A DNA stretch of 64,000 nt from Halosimplex halobium (GTDB lineage Archaea; Halobacteriota; Halobacteria; Halobacteriales; Haloarculaceae), in NCBI RefSeq assembly GCF_051414055.1, contig NZ_JBLKNX010000010.1:1-64000 (forward strand), read 5' to 3'. Shown piece by piece: positions 33,026-41,155 of the stretch. The stretch's first letter is position 1; each line of letters starts with the position of its first letter. A program made the translations under genes and the position numbers. The notes beneath the pieces were generated by a model. It saw only the letters and a list, made by a program, of their open reading frames with translations, was not told the origin of the DNA and searched no databases.

Positions 33026-34098
33026 TGGTCGCGCCCGCGCTCCAGTCGGGGACGCCGTTCCCGAAGATCATCGCCGACCTGCTCGGGCTCGACATCAACG
33101 AAACCTGGGTCATCGTCGTGACGAGTATCGCCGCCGCGGGCGTCATCGCGACGGTGCTGCTGACGATGACCGCGGTGCTGGGCATCTGGGGCAAGCGGAA
33201 GATCACCGCCGCGTTCACCGACCGCATCGCGGTCAACCGCCACGGGCCCTACGGCCTGCTGATCATCCCGGCCGACGCCGTGCGCCTGCTGTCGAAGGAG
33301 CTCATCGTCCCGGAGGGCGTCGACCGCCCGGCCTGGGACCTGGCGCCGCTGGTCATCGCCAGTTCCGCGTTGCTGGGCTTCGCGGTCATCCCCTTCGGCA
33401 ACAACCTGCAGCTGGCCGACCCCGAGACGGGGCTGGCCTACGTGTTCGCGGTCGCGTCGATCGCGTCGCTGGGTCTGCTGATGGCCGGCTACGCGTCGAA
33501 CAACAAGTTCTCGTTCCTCGGCGGGCTGCGCGCGGTCGCGCAGAACCTCGCCTACGAGATCCCGCTGGTGCTGACCGGCGCCTCGGTCGTCATCTTCGCC
33601 GGGTCGCTGCAGATGTCGACCATCGTCGAGATGCAGCGCCAGACGCTGGTGAACCTCGGCGGGATCCCGATCCCCTCGTGGTACGCCTTCGTCAACCCGT
33701 TCGCCTTCGTCCTGTTCCTCGTCGCGAACCTGGCGGAGGTCGGGCGCAACCCGTTCGACATCCCGGAGGCGCCGACCGAGATCGTCGCCGGCTACCAGAC
33801 GGAGTACTCCTCGGTGTACTTCGTGCTCATCTACCTCGGGGAGTTCATCCACATCTTCCTCGGGGGCGCGATCATCGCGACGATCTTCCTCGGCGGCGCC
33901 TCGGGGCCGGTGCTCCCGGGCGTCGTCTGGTTCTTCGCGAAGATGATCGCCGTCTACCTGTTCACGCAGTGGGCCCGGTCGGCGATCCCGCGGCTGCGTA
34001 TCGACCAGCTCATCCAGATCGGCTGGAAGGGCATGCTCGTCCTTTCGTTCGCCAATCTGATCCTGACCGCCGTCATCGTCGGGGTGGTCAACGCATGA
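33025..34098 (+). CDS. nuoH: NADH-quinone oxidoreductase-like subunit H
   Basis: NuoH (ND1) is the membrane subunit that forms the quinone tunnel entrance. The 357-residue protein has about eight helices and the conserved loops RIAVNRHGPYGLL, EIPLVLTGASVV and NPFDIPEAPTEIVAGYQTEYSS. I choose ATG at 33025, which shares one base with the nuoCD TGA (TGATG). A GTG one codon earlier at 33022 is also possible. The stop overlaps the ATG of a 17-codon mini-ORF leading to nuoI. Confidence 0.96.
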   Translation: MVAPALQSGTPFPKIIADLLGLDINETWVIVVTSIAAAGVIATVLLTMTAVLGIWGKRKITAAFTDRIAVNRHGPYGLLIIPADAVRLLSKELIVPEGVDRPAWDLAPLVIASSALLGFAVIPFGNNLQLADPETGLAYVFAVASIASLGLLMAGYASNNKFSFLGGLRAVAQNLAYEIPLVLTGASVVIFAGSLQMSTIVEMQRQTLVNLGGIPIPSWYAFVNPFAFVLFLVANLAEVGRNPFDIPEAPTEIVAGYQTEYSSVYFVLIYLGEFIHIFLGGAIIATIFLGGASGPVLPGVVWFFAKMIAVYLFTQWARSAIPRLRIDQLIQIGWKGMLVLSFANLILTAVIVGVVNA

Positions 34099-34148
34099 GC
34101 GCCGCGCCGACCCCGACGCCCGCGACACGCGGAGGTGACTCCCAATGA
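34095..34148 (+). CDS. 17-residue coupling mini-ORF between nuoH and nuoI
   Basis: ATG at 34095 overlaps the nuoH TGA, and TGA at 34146-34148 overlaps the nuoI ATG, each by ATGA. The peptide MSAAPTPTPATRGGDSQ has no fold. The likely role is ribosome delivery to nuoI, whose own Shine-Dalgarno GGAGGTGA lies inside it. A real peptide function is not excluded. Confidence 0.45.
   Translation: MSAAPTPTPATRGGDSQ
34131..34138 (+). promoter_or_regulatory. Shine-Dalgarno site for nuoI
   Basis: GGAGGTGA sits 6 nt before the nuoI ATG at 34145 and is complementary to the 16S rRNA 3' end. It fixes the nuoI start and lies within the mini-ORF. Confidence 0.7.
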
Positions 34149-34606
34149 TAGGACTCCTCAAATCGATGGCAACGACGATGAAACACGCGCTCGACGGCGA
34201 GACGTTCACCGTCGAGTACCCCGAGGACGCGCCGGAAGTGAGCCCGCGGTTCCGCGGCGTCCACAAGTTCAGCCAGGAGCGGTGTATCTGGTGTCGCCAG
34301 TGCGAGAACGTCTGCCCGAACGACACCATCCAGATCGTCACCGACGACCAGCGCAACGGCGAGCAGTACAACCTCCACATCGGCCAGTGCATCTACTGCC
34401 GGCTCTGCGAGGAGGTCTGCCCCGTCGACGCCATCCTGCTGACCCAGAACTTCGAGTGGACCGCCGACACCAAAGACGAGTTCGTCCTCGACAAGGAACA
34501 GCTCAAGAACGTCCCCTGGTACAAGGACATCGACCCGCTCGAATCCCGCGAACCGGACCGCGGCGGCTGGATCGGCGAGGGGGAAGGCGAAGTCGACTAC
34601 CAGTAA
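34145..34606 (+). CDS. nuoI: NADH-quinone oxidoreductase-like subunit I
   Basis: NuoI carries two 4Fe-4S clusters (N6a/N6b) in a ferredoxin fold. The 153-residue protein has two CxxCxxCxxxCP motifs, CIWCRQCENVCP and CIYCRLCEEVCP, around residues 55 and 85. The tail is acidic (GEGEGEVDYQ). It is the last nuo gene here. Unlike the usual haloarchaeal order, nuoJ, K, L, M and N do not follow; instead a 133 bp gap leads to an unrelated regulator. Confidence 0.97.
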   Translation: MIGLLKSMATTMKHALDGETFTVEYPEDAPEVSPRFRGVHKFSQERCIWCRQCENVCPNDTIQIVTDDQRNGEQYNLHIGQCIYCRLCEEVCPVDAILLTQNFEWTADTKDEFVLDKEQLKNVPWYKDIDPLESREPDRGGWIGEGEGEVDYQ

Positions 34607-34739
34607 AGCGCGCACATTTTCCGGTTTTCCTGTCCGCGCGAGCGGAGCGAGGCCGACCCGACCGAGCGCGGACGGTCGGGCGGCGCAAATACGGGGCCGA
34701 TCCCAATAGCGATAGGGCATCGGACCGAACGGTCGGTAG

Positions 34740-35270
34740 ATGAGCGCGGATTCACTCGACCTCTACGAGACCCAGCGGCGGGCGCTGACGGTGCTGGTCA
34801 ACGAGTACCAGCAGCGCGATTCGCCGGTGAGTTCGGGCGTCCTCGCCGAGCGGATGGACAGGACGCCGGGGACGATCAGGAACAAGATGCCACAGCTGGA
34901 GTCGCTCGGGCTGGTCGAGGGCGTGACCGGTCCGACCGGCGGGTACGAACCGACCGAGAAGGCCTTCCGGGTGCTGGACCGGGACCCCGACGCCGAACGC
35001 GAGTCGGTGACGGTCGCGCACGACTTCGAGCGCGTCGACGCGACCGTCGAGTCCGTCTCCTTCGCGAACGTGAACCACCCGTCGGACTGCCGGGCGTGGG
35101 TCGAGTTCCAGACCGCCATGCCGTCGCTGTCAGTCGGCGACCCCGTCGCTATCGGCCCGACCGCCCAGGGGGACCTCGTCGTGGCCGGCGAGGTCCACAC
35201 GGTCAACGACACCGGGAACCGGATCTCGATCGCCGTCAGCGGGATGGAAGCGCCGGTCTCCGACGGATAA
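34740..35270 (+). CDS. Winged-helix transcriptional regulator (Rrf2/COG2524-like)
   Basis: The 176-residue protein has an N-terminal winged helix (SSGVLAERMDRTPGTIRNKMPQLESLGLVEGVTGPTGGYEPTEKAF). A C-terminal beta-rich domain follows (about 90-170, VDATVESVSFANVNHPSDCRAWVEFQ... VAIGPT... RISIAVSGMEAP), perhaps a small ligand-binding barrel. The family is common in haloarchaea and is variously named Rrf2-like; no Fe-S cysteines are visible, so NO/redox sensing is not supported. It follows the truncated nuo operon but has its own upstream gap, so co-regulation is only a possibility. Confidence 0.82.
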   Translation: MSADSLDLYETQRRALTVLVNEYQQRDSPVSSGVLAERMDRTPGTIRNKMPQLESLGLVEGVTGPTGGYEPTEKAFRVLDRDPDAERESVTVAHDFERVDATVESVSFANVNHPSDCRAWVEFQTAMPSLSVGDPVAIGPTAQGDLVVAGEVHTVNDTGNRISIAVSGMEAPVSDG

Positions 35271-35521
35271 TCGCACGGGCGGCCCCCAGCGGCTGAACCC
35301 GAACCCGGTCCCCGACGGACGACCCCGGGGTCGATTACCGGCGGACTGACCCCGAGACTCGCCACGGGCGACCGATCTCCCCGTATAGATCATGAACTTT
35401 TATTATCGATGGGTGCATCGGGAGAGGTATGTCACGGACGACGCTCGCAGTAGCGGTACGCTGATTCTCTCCCCCGACGGCGTCGTCCAGTTCGCAGACC
35501 GCCCCCGACACCCAACCGCAG

Positions 35522-35737
35522 ATGAGCACACACGCGACCACCGAGACCCGAGACGCACCGACAGCCGAGACCGCGACCGACGAGCCCGAGATCGAAGCCG
35601 ACGCCGACGAGCCGAGCGACGACGGGCCGGCGCCGATGGACCCGTTCGACGCCCACGACGCGGCGGCGACGTTCGGCGCCTCGACCCGGCGGCTCCCGAA
35701 CACGGTCGACGCGGAGAACAAGTATATGGGCCGGTAA
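35522..35737 (+). CDS. Small acidic hypothetical protein (71 aa)
   Basis: The 71-residue protein is Glu/Asp/Ala/Thr-rich for the first 40 residues, then reads PMDPFDAHDAAATFGASTRRLPNTVDAENKYMGR. No domain is recognised. A TATA-like CTTTTATTAT at 35397-35406 and an 11-codon leader ORF (35429-35464, preceded by GGAGAGG) lie upstream, so the region is probably transcribed. The composition is what a random acidic haloarchaeal frame can also look like, so confidence is moderate. Confidence 0.45.
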   Translation: MSTHATTETRDAPTAETATDEPEIEADADEPSDDGPAPMDPFDAHDAAATFGASTRRLPNTVDAENKYMGR

Positions 35738-35829
35738 CGACGGCCGTTCGAGCTGATCCGACCGGAGATACTGGTTGGTCCCTCCTGCGAGTTGAGTCGT
35801 TGTTCCTGTCGGGTCTGTCGTAGAAGGAG

Positions 35830-36195
35830 CGGAGACGACGCGGCCGGAGAGGGCAGCGAGCGATGAAAGCCCTCGGCCCGCTCGCTAGCTGCTGTGTCTA
35901 CCGCAGGGTACAGCAGACGATGAAAGCCCTCGGCCCGCTCGCGGTCGCTGAGCGACATACCCTCGCGGCCTGCGTCCGCTTCGGGTAGGGGTCGCTCAGG
36001 CGACTACATAAACGCGAGCGCGCCTCGCCCTTTCAGTCCACCAGGACCGCGACCGCACCAGCAACCGCCCCGCACAGCACCGCAGACAGCCACGAGCCTC
36101 CCCAGCCGATTCGCGACACGCAAGTCGCGAATCCCTCGCGCGGTGTCGTCGCGCGCATAAAAGCGCGCTCCAGCGCGCGCCGACCGCACCGCGAC
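35830..36195 (-). repeat. Structured dispersed element, copy B
   Basis: Read on the minus strand, this copy aligns over about 370 bp with 15572-15945, with the blocks listed for copy A in the same order. Differences concentrate in two hairpins: 36109-36130 is a palindrome (TTCGCGAC...GTCGCGAA) absent from copy A, and the arms GAGCGAC/GTCGCTC plus TACCC/GGGTA (35950-35997) replace the TATCCGCGC stem of copy A. The minus-strand 3' end can be read as LSDRERAEGFHRLLYPAV and a second ERAEGFHRSL unit. Together with the next entry it fills the 751 bp gap before acs; no gene is supported here. Confidence 0.75.
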
Positions 36196-36223
36196 CGCTT
36201 ACCGGGACGCTCCTGTATGGACT

Positions 36224-36482
36224 GAGCATCCAGCGCCGAAGGCGCCGGTTCGCCGTCAGAACAAGCGCTGACGAGCCTGCGGTCGGTCCCGGTGTTCACT
36301 CCCGCAGACACCGAACGCGAGGGAGCGAAGCGACCGCTGCGTCCGGCTCATTTCTCCAAGCTTTTGCGGTAGCGAGGGACCGAAGGTCCACTGGACCGTG
36401 CGAACGGGGCGAAACGCCGTGAGCAGACGGCGGACTCCCGCAGCGGCCCGCAGGGCCGCGAGGAGCTCTCAGCCGGAAACAG
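36224..36482. repeat. Hairpin elements related to the 21.5-21.9 kb cluster
   Basis: GAGCATCCAGCGCCGAAGGC at 36224 begins a 28 bp block matching 21727-21754 with one change, containing GGCGCC-type palindromes. At 36437-36470, in opposite orientation, CCCGCAGC-hairpin-GCGAGGAGCTCTC matches 21558-21594; the hairpin is GGCCC-TGC-GGGCC here and GGCC-TTC-GGCC there. Other stems are GGACC-GAA-GGTCC (36378-36390) and GGCG-AAA-CGCC. No gene is supported. Confidence 0.65.
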
Positions 36483-36488
36483 TGGGAT

Positions 36489-38492
36489 CTAGTCGTCGCC
36501 GTGGACCTGGTCGCGGATCTCCTCGGGGACGCTCGGGTCACGCAGCGTCGTGGTGTCGCCGAGTTCGTCGCCGTTGGAGATGTTCTCCAGCAGGCGGCGC
36601 ATGATCTTGCCCGAGCGGGTCTTCGGCAGGTCGTCGACGAAGACCACGCGGGCCGGGCGGGCGAACTTGCCGATCTCGTCCTCGACCGCCTCGATGATAC
36701 GGTCGCGGACCACCTCGTCGCTGGCCTCGACGCCCTCGCGGACGACGACGTACACGTCGGGCACCTCGCCCTTCTCGTCGTGGTCGCGGGCGGCGACGGC
36801 CGCCTCGGCCACGTCCTCGACCTCGGAGACGGCCGATTCGAGCTCCATCGTCCCGAGGCGGTGCCCGGCGACGTTCATCACGTCGTCGAGGCGACCGAGC
36901 ACGCGGAAGTAGCCGTCCTCCTCGTGGACGGCGCCGTCGCCGGCCTTGTACACCCAGTCCTCGGGGTCGGAACTGTCGGTGTCCGAGAAGTCCTGCCAGT
37001 ACTCCTCGATGAACCGCTCGTCGTTGCCGTAGACGGTCTGTAACATCCCGGGCCAGGGCTTCTCGATGACGAGGTTGCCCGCCTTGCCGCTGGCGGGCTC
37101 CATCGGCTCGCCGCTGTCGTCGTAGAGGGCGGGCTGGATGCCCGGGGCCGGCAGGCCGGCCGAGCCGGGTTTCATGTCCTTCAGCGCGGGGAGGTTCGTG
37201 ATGAGGTGGCCGCCCGTCTCGGTCTGCCACCACGTGTCGACGATGACGGCGTCCTCGTCGCCGATGTGCTTGTAGTACCACAGCCACGCCTCCGGCTGGA
37301 TCGGTTCGCCGACCGTGGTCATGTGCCGGAAGTCGAAGTCGTACTCCTCGACGTACTCCGAGCCCCACTTCATAAACATCCGCACGGCGGTCGGCGAGGT
37401 GTGGAAGATGTCCACGTCGTAGCGCTCGGCGATCTCCCAGATGCGACCCTTGTGGGGGTGGTCCGGCGTGTCCTCGTACATCACCGAGGTCGTCCCGAGC
37501 GACAGGGGCCCGTAGACGATGTAGGAGTGGCCGGTGATCCACCCGATGTCGGCGGCACACCAGTAGGTGTCCTCGGGTTCGATGTCCAGCACGTACTTGC
37601 TGGTGGCGGTGACGTAGGAGAGGTAGCCGCCGGTGCGGTGCTGGCAGCCCTTCGGCTGGCCCGTGGTCCCGGAGGTGTACATGAGGAACAGGGGGTCCTC
37701 GGCGTCGCGGGAGACGGGGTCGACGCGGGCGCGCTCGTTGTCGGCGAGCAGGTCGTCGGCCAGCACGTACGGGTCGTCGCTGCCGATCTCGACGTCCTCG
37801 TGGAGTTCGTCGTGGCGGGTCCAGAGGACGACCGTGTCGACGTCGGAGTCGGCCAGTTCCAGGGCCTCGTCGCACTTCTCCTTGTGGTTGAGGAACTCGC
37901 CGCGGCGGTAGTAGCCGTCGCAGGTGACGACCACGTCGGAGTCGGCGTCGTCGATGCGGTCGGCCAGCGCCTGGGCGGAGAAGCCGGCGAACACCTCCGA
38001 GTGGGGCGCGCCGATGCGCGCGCAGGCCAGCATCGTGACCGGCAGCGCCGGCAGCATCGGGAGGTGGCAGGTGACCACGTCGTCCTCTTCGACGCCCACG
38101 TCCTGCAGGGACGCGGCAGTGGCGTTGACGCGGTTGTACAGGTCCTGGTAGGTGATCGTCTCGCGCTCTTCTGCGTCGGTGCCCTCCCAGATGAACGCCG
38201 CCTGGTTCTTGCGCTCGTCGAGGTGGCGGTCGATGCAGTTGTACGAGGCGTTGAGCTTGCCGCCGGTGAACCACTCGTAGAAGGGCGGGTTCGAGTCGTC
38301 GAGCACCTCGTCCCAGTGTTCGTCCCAGTCGAGCAGTTCCGCGTACTCCTCGAAGGCCTCGGGGTAGTTCTCGTCGAAGCGGTCGTAGATGTCGGGATCG
38401 CTGACGTTGGCCTGGCCGACGAAGTCGGTCGGCGGCCGGAAGTACTCCTGTTCGGTCAGCCGCGATTCGAGGGGGGAGCCGTCCTCGGACAT
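36489..38492 (-). CDS. acs: Acetyl-CoA synthetase (canonical)
   Basis: Acs activates acetate to acetyl-CoA through acetyl-AMP. The 667-residue protein has the canonical adenylate-forming motif A3, TSGTTGQPKGCQHRTGGY, the VDTWWQTETGGH loop, the hinge LGRLDDVMNVAGHRLGT, and the C-terminal catalytic lysine in LPKTRSGKIMRRLL, which is also the usual acetylation site. It is the downstream of three minus-strand genes acs2, bat-like, acs. A TATA-like CTTAAGA lies about 85 nt upstream of the ATG at 38492, so it may have its own transcript with a leader. Confidence 0.96.
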   Translation of the reverse strand: MSEDGSPLESRLTEQEYFRPPTDFVGQANVSDPDIYDRFDENYPEAFEEYAELLDWDEHWDEVLDDSNPPFYEWFTGGKLNASYNCIDRHLDERKNQAAFIWEGTDAEERETITYQDLYNRVNATAASLQDVGVEEDDVVTCHLPMLPALPVTMLACARIGAPHSEVFAGFSAQALADRIDDADSDVVVTCDGYYRRGEFLNHKEKCDEALELADSDVDTVVLWTRHDELHEDVEIGSDDPYVLADDLLADNERARVDPVSRDAEDPLFLMYTSGTTGQPKGCQHRTGGYLSYVTATSKYVLDIEPEDTYWCAADIGWITGHSYIVYGPLSLGTTSVMYEDTPDHPHKGRIWEIAERYDVDIFHTSPTAVRMFMKWGSEYVEEYDFDFRHMTTVGEPIQPEAWLWYYKHIGDEDAVIVDTWWQTETGGHLITNLPALKDMKPGSAGLPAPGIQPALYDDSGEPMEPASGKAGNLVIEKPWPGMLQTVYGNDERFIEEYWQDFSDTDSSDPEDWVYKAGDGAVHEEDGYFRVLGRLDDVMNVAGHRLGTMELESAVSEVEDVAEAAVAARDHDEKGEVPDVYVVVREGVEASDEVVRDRIIEAVEDEIGKFARPARVVFVDDLPKTRSGKIMRRLLENISNGDELGDTTTLRDPSVPEEIRDQVHGDD

Positions 38493-38672
38493 GGCTATCG
38501 ACCCCTCCCTGTGACCCGTCGCGACCGGTGGCAGTCACTCCGTGACATGGTTCGTCCCCGATATCACCCAGGAGACTCTTAAGCCAACCGTCTAACTATC
38601 TATCCGTCACGTCCGGCGACGACCACCGGAGGGAGCCGTGGTATCCCCAGCCCGTACCGCGCGGCCGACCTG

Positions 38673-41000
38673 TCACTCGTCGTCGAAGAAGGCGGTGAGC
38701 AGTTTCTGCTGGGCCTTCCGGAGGTGGTTGTGCAGCGTCGGCGAGGAGACGCCGATGGAGTCGGCCAGTTCCTCGGCGGTCGACCCCCGCGGCCACTCGA
38801 AGTAGCCGGCGAGGTAGGCCGCCCTGAGGACCGACTGCTGTTTGTCGGTGAGGTCGTCCTCCAGCGAGCGGCGGAAGCCGTCGGTCGTCTGGACGGGCCG
38901 TTCGACCTCCTGTTTCGAGAGCAGCGCCGACGCCGAAAAGGCGGACTGGAAGCCGTTGAAGACTGTCCGCACGTCGGTCTCGGTGGTGAACTCGGCGGTG
39001 ACCCGCTGGGCGCCGTCCGCGACGCTGAACTCGGAGACGTGGCCGCCCAGTTCCGTCAGGGTCGTGGCGGGCTCCTCGCCGGCGACGACGAACTCGACGA
39101 GGTAGCGCTCGCCGTAGTCGCGGATCAGCCGGGCGTTCTCGATGCCGGCGGCGTCGTCGGCGAACTCGACGACGTCCTCGGGGGACGCGCCGCGCATCGT
39201 CACGAAGTACAGCAGGCTCCCGCCCTCGCCGGGGACCAGGCCCTGGAGTTCGAACGCCGCGTCGAGGTCCCGGCTGGCCGCGACGAAAAAGGCGCGGTCG
39301 CTCTCGACGCGGAACTCCAGTTCCGTGACGCTGTCGGCCAGCAGCAGGTTTCGGCGCTTGATGTCGGTGATCGCCTGGCCGACCCCCCAGCCGAGGCTGG
39401 CCAGGAGGTCGCGCTCGGCGCTCCCGAAGGCGTCGGGCCCGGTCGCGCCCAGCGCGAGCAGTCCGTGGGTCGTGTCGCCGTAGGTGATCGGGACGACGGC
39501 GACGGCGTCGGCGTCCGGCCCGTCGCCGTCCGTCTCGACCGGCCGGAGCGGCCCCTCGCGGTCGTCGGCGGCGAGTATCCGCACCTCGCCCGGCTGGTCG
39601 GCGGCGACGCCGGGGACGTCGACGTCGTCGGTTGCGACCTCGGCCAGCGCCTCGGCGGTCGCCTCGTCGACCCCGGTCCAGGCCGTCGAGACGACCCCCC
39701 GGTCGCCCGTCGCCGAGCCGACCCACGCGAACTCGTAGCTGTCGGTCGCGGCCAGTCGGTCGCAGACACGCGAGGCGACCTCCGTCCGCTTCGACGCCGC
39801 GGCGAGCACCCCGGCGACCGCCCCGAGCGCGTCGATGGCGTCCGCCACGCGGGCGGGAACGGCCGCCCCGGTCGGCCCGTCGGCATCCGCCGCGGCCGGT
39901 CCCGCCCGGTTTTCGCCCGGAGCTACCCCGTCTTCGCCCGGAGCCGCCCCGCGCCCGTACGCGTGCGTCCCGTCCGTCACGTCTACACCGTCGCCGTTCG
40001 CGAGCGTGCCGTCCCCGTTCGCGCTCGCCCGGACACCGCCCTCGACCGGCGCCTCCACGTCCACCGGTCCGTCGCCGTCCGCCTCGACGAACGCGGCGAC
40101 GTAGCGACCCCGCCGCGCGGCGGTGTCGTGCAGGGGCGCGGCGACCTGCACGGCCGGGACGGGGTCGCCGTCGGGCCGGGCGAGCCGGACGGGGACCGCC
40201 CCGGTCGCCTCGCCCGGCGGGCGGGCGTCGCCGTGGTACAGCGCGGTCACGGACTCGCCGACCAGATCCTCCCCCGGTGTGTCTGTCAGCGCGGCTGCGC
40301 CGTCGTTGGCGAACGCCACGGTCCCGTCGGCGTCGGTGACGACGACTGCGAGGTCCGCGCCCGTGAGCGCGCGCCCGATGTCTTCCGGCGTCCACTCGGC
40401 GGTCGGACCGTCCAGCCCCGTCCGTTCGAGGGCGTCGAGGACGGTGTCGACCCCCACGGGGTCGAGGTGGCGACACAGGGTGTCGAGCCCGTCCCAGGGG
40501 CCGACCGCGAGGACGACCCGCGGGTCGAGGCCCGCGTCGTGGACGAGCCGGCGGGCGTAGTACCCCCGGAGGTCCGTCGAGGAGACCCCGCGCAGCCGGT
40601 CGTCGCCGCTCCGGTCGGCCGCGCGCTCGCCGACTTCGGCGACGACCATCTGGATCCGCCGCGGCGTCACGTCGACGACCCGCTCGTCCTCGCCGATCCC
40701 CCGCTCGTTGACGTACCGGTCGACGGCCGAGCGCACGTCCGCCGGGACGTAGGCGTCCCTGACGGCCTCGCCGGCGTCGTCGACGACCGTCAGGAGGTGG
40801 TGGGTCCCCGCCCGCGTCGAGACGGTCCGCAGGTGTCCCGGACGGACCCGCGCCACCTCCGCCGGCCGGAGGCCGACCTCGCCGCAGAGACGCACGATCA
40901 CGGCCTCGCGGTACGCCGTCGCCGCCCGGCGCAACCGCTCGTAGCCCGCAGTCGTCAGCGGTTCGGCGGCGTCGTCGGGGCCCCTGGTACGCTGTCCCAT
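38673..41000 (-). CDS. Bat-like HTH_10 regulator with PAS and GAF domains
   Basis: The 775-residue protein has an N-terminal region (about 20-160) resembling a tyrosine-recombinase catalytic fold (REAVIVRLCGEVGLRPAEVARVRPGHL ... GYYARRLVHDAGLDPRVV). A PAS domain follows (about 200-290), then a linker, a GAF domain (about 370-520), the bacterio-opsin-activator-type middle domain, and a C-terminal HTH_10 (LTDKQQSVLRAAYLAGYFEWP ... STAEELADSIGVSSPTLHNHLRKAQQ). The start ATG at 40998-41000 is preceded by a TATA box at normal distance; an earlier in-frame ATG would lie before that box. Its position between two acs genes suggests control of acetate activation, which is inference. Confidence 0.88.
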   Translation of the reverse strand: MGQRTRGPDDAAEPLTTAGYERLRRAATAYREAVIVRLCGEVGLRPAEVARVRPGHLRTVSTRAGTHHLLTVVDDAGEAVRDAYVPADVRSAVDRYVNERGIGEDERVVDVTPRRIQMVVAEVGERAADRSGDDRLRGVSSTDLRGYYARRLVHDAGLDPRVVLAVGPWDGLDTLCRHLDPVGVDTVLDALERTGLDGPTAEWTPEDIGRALTGADLAVVVTDADGTVAFANDGAAALTDTPGEDLVGESVTALYHGDARPPGEATGAVPVRLARPDGDPVPAVQVAAPLHDTAARRGRYVAAFVEADGDGPVDVEAPVEGGVRASANGDGTLANGDGVDVTDGTHAYGRGAAPGEDGVAPGENRAGPAAADADGPTGAAVPARVADAIDALGAVAGVLAAASKRTEVASRVCDRLAATDSYEFAWVGSATGDRGVVSTAWTGVDEATAEALAEVATDDVDVPGVAADQPGEVRILAADDREGPLRPVETDGDGPDADAVAVVPITYGDTTHGLLALGATGPDAFGSAERDLLASLGWGVGQAITDIKRRNLLLADSVTELEFRVESDRAFFVAASRDLDAAFELQGLVPGEGGSLLYFVTMRGASPEDVVEFADDAAGIENARLIRDYGERYLVEFVVAGEEPATTLTELGGHVSEFSVADGAQRVTAEFTTETDVRTVFNGFQSAFSASALLSKQEVERPVQTTDGFRRSLEDDLTDKQQSVLRAAYLAGYFEWPRGSTAEELADSIGVSSPTLHNHLRKAQQKLLTAFFDDE

Positions 41001-41030
41001 ACTGGTCGTTTCGCGGGGACGCACTCGTGC

Positions 41031-41040
41031 GAAATAAAAC
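41031..41040 (-). promoter_or_regulatory. TATA box for the Bat-like regulator
   Basis: On the minus strand the sequence is GTTTTATTTC, 31-40 nt before the ATG at 41000, in a GC-rich setting. It supports that start and a separate transcript from acs2. Confidence 0.6.
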
Positions 41041-41155
41041 TTCGCCGGATTCGGGAGTTTTGCCCGGGGCCGTGGGAGCATCGGGACCTATCGCCGGATC
41101 AGTGCGCGTACTGCGTTTCGGGATAGAGAAGAATACCGAAGGAACTTCGGGGCCA

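Noticed and set aside
35335..35958. A 207-codon minus-strand frame containing the ERAEGF repeat
   Set aside because: After the repeat it runs antisense across the small acidic gene and its promoter, and shows no domain. Kept only as part of the repeat finding.
38724..41126. An 800-codon plus-strand open frame
   Set aside because: It is antisense to the Bat-like regulator, whose PAS, GAF and HTH_10 domains are clear on the minus strand.
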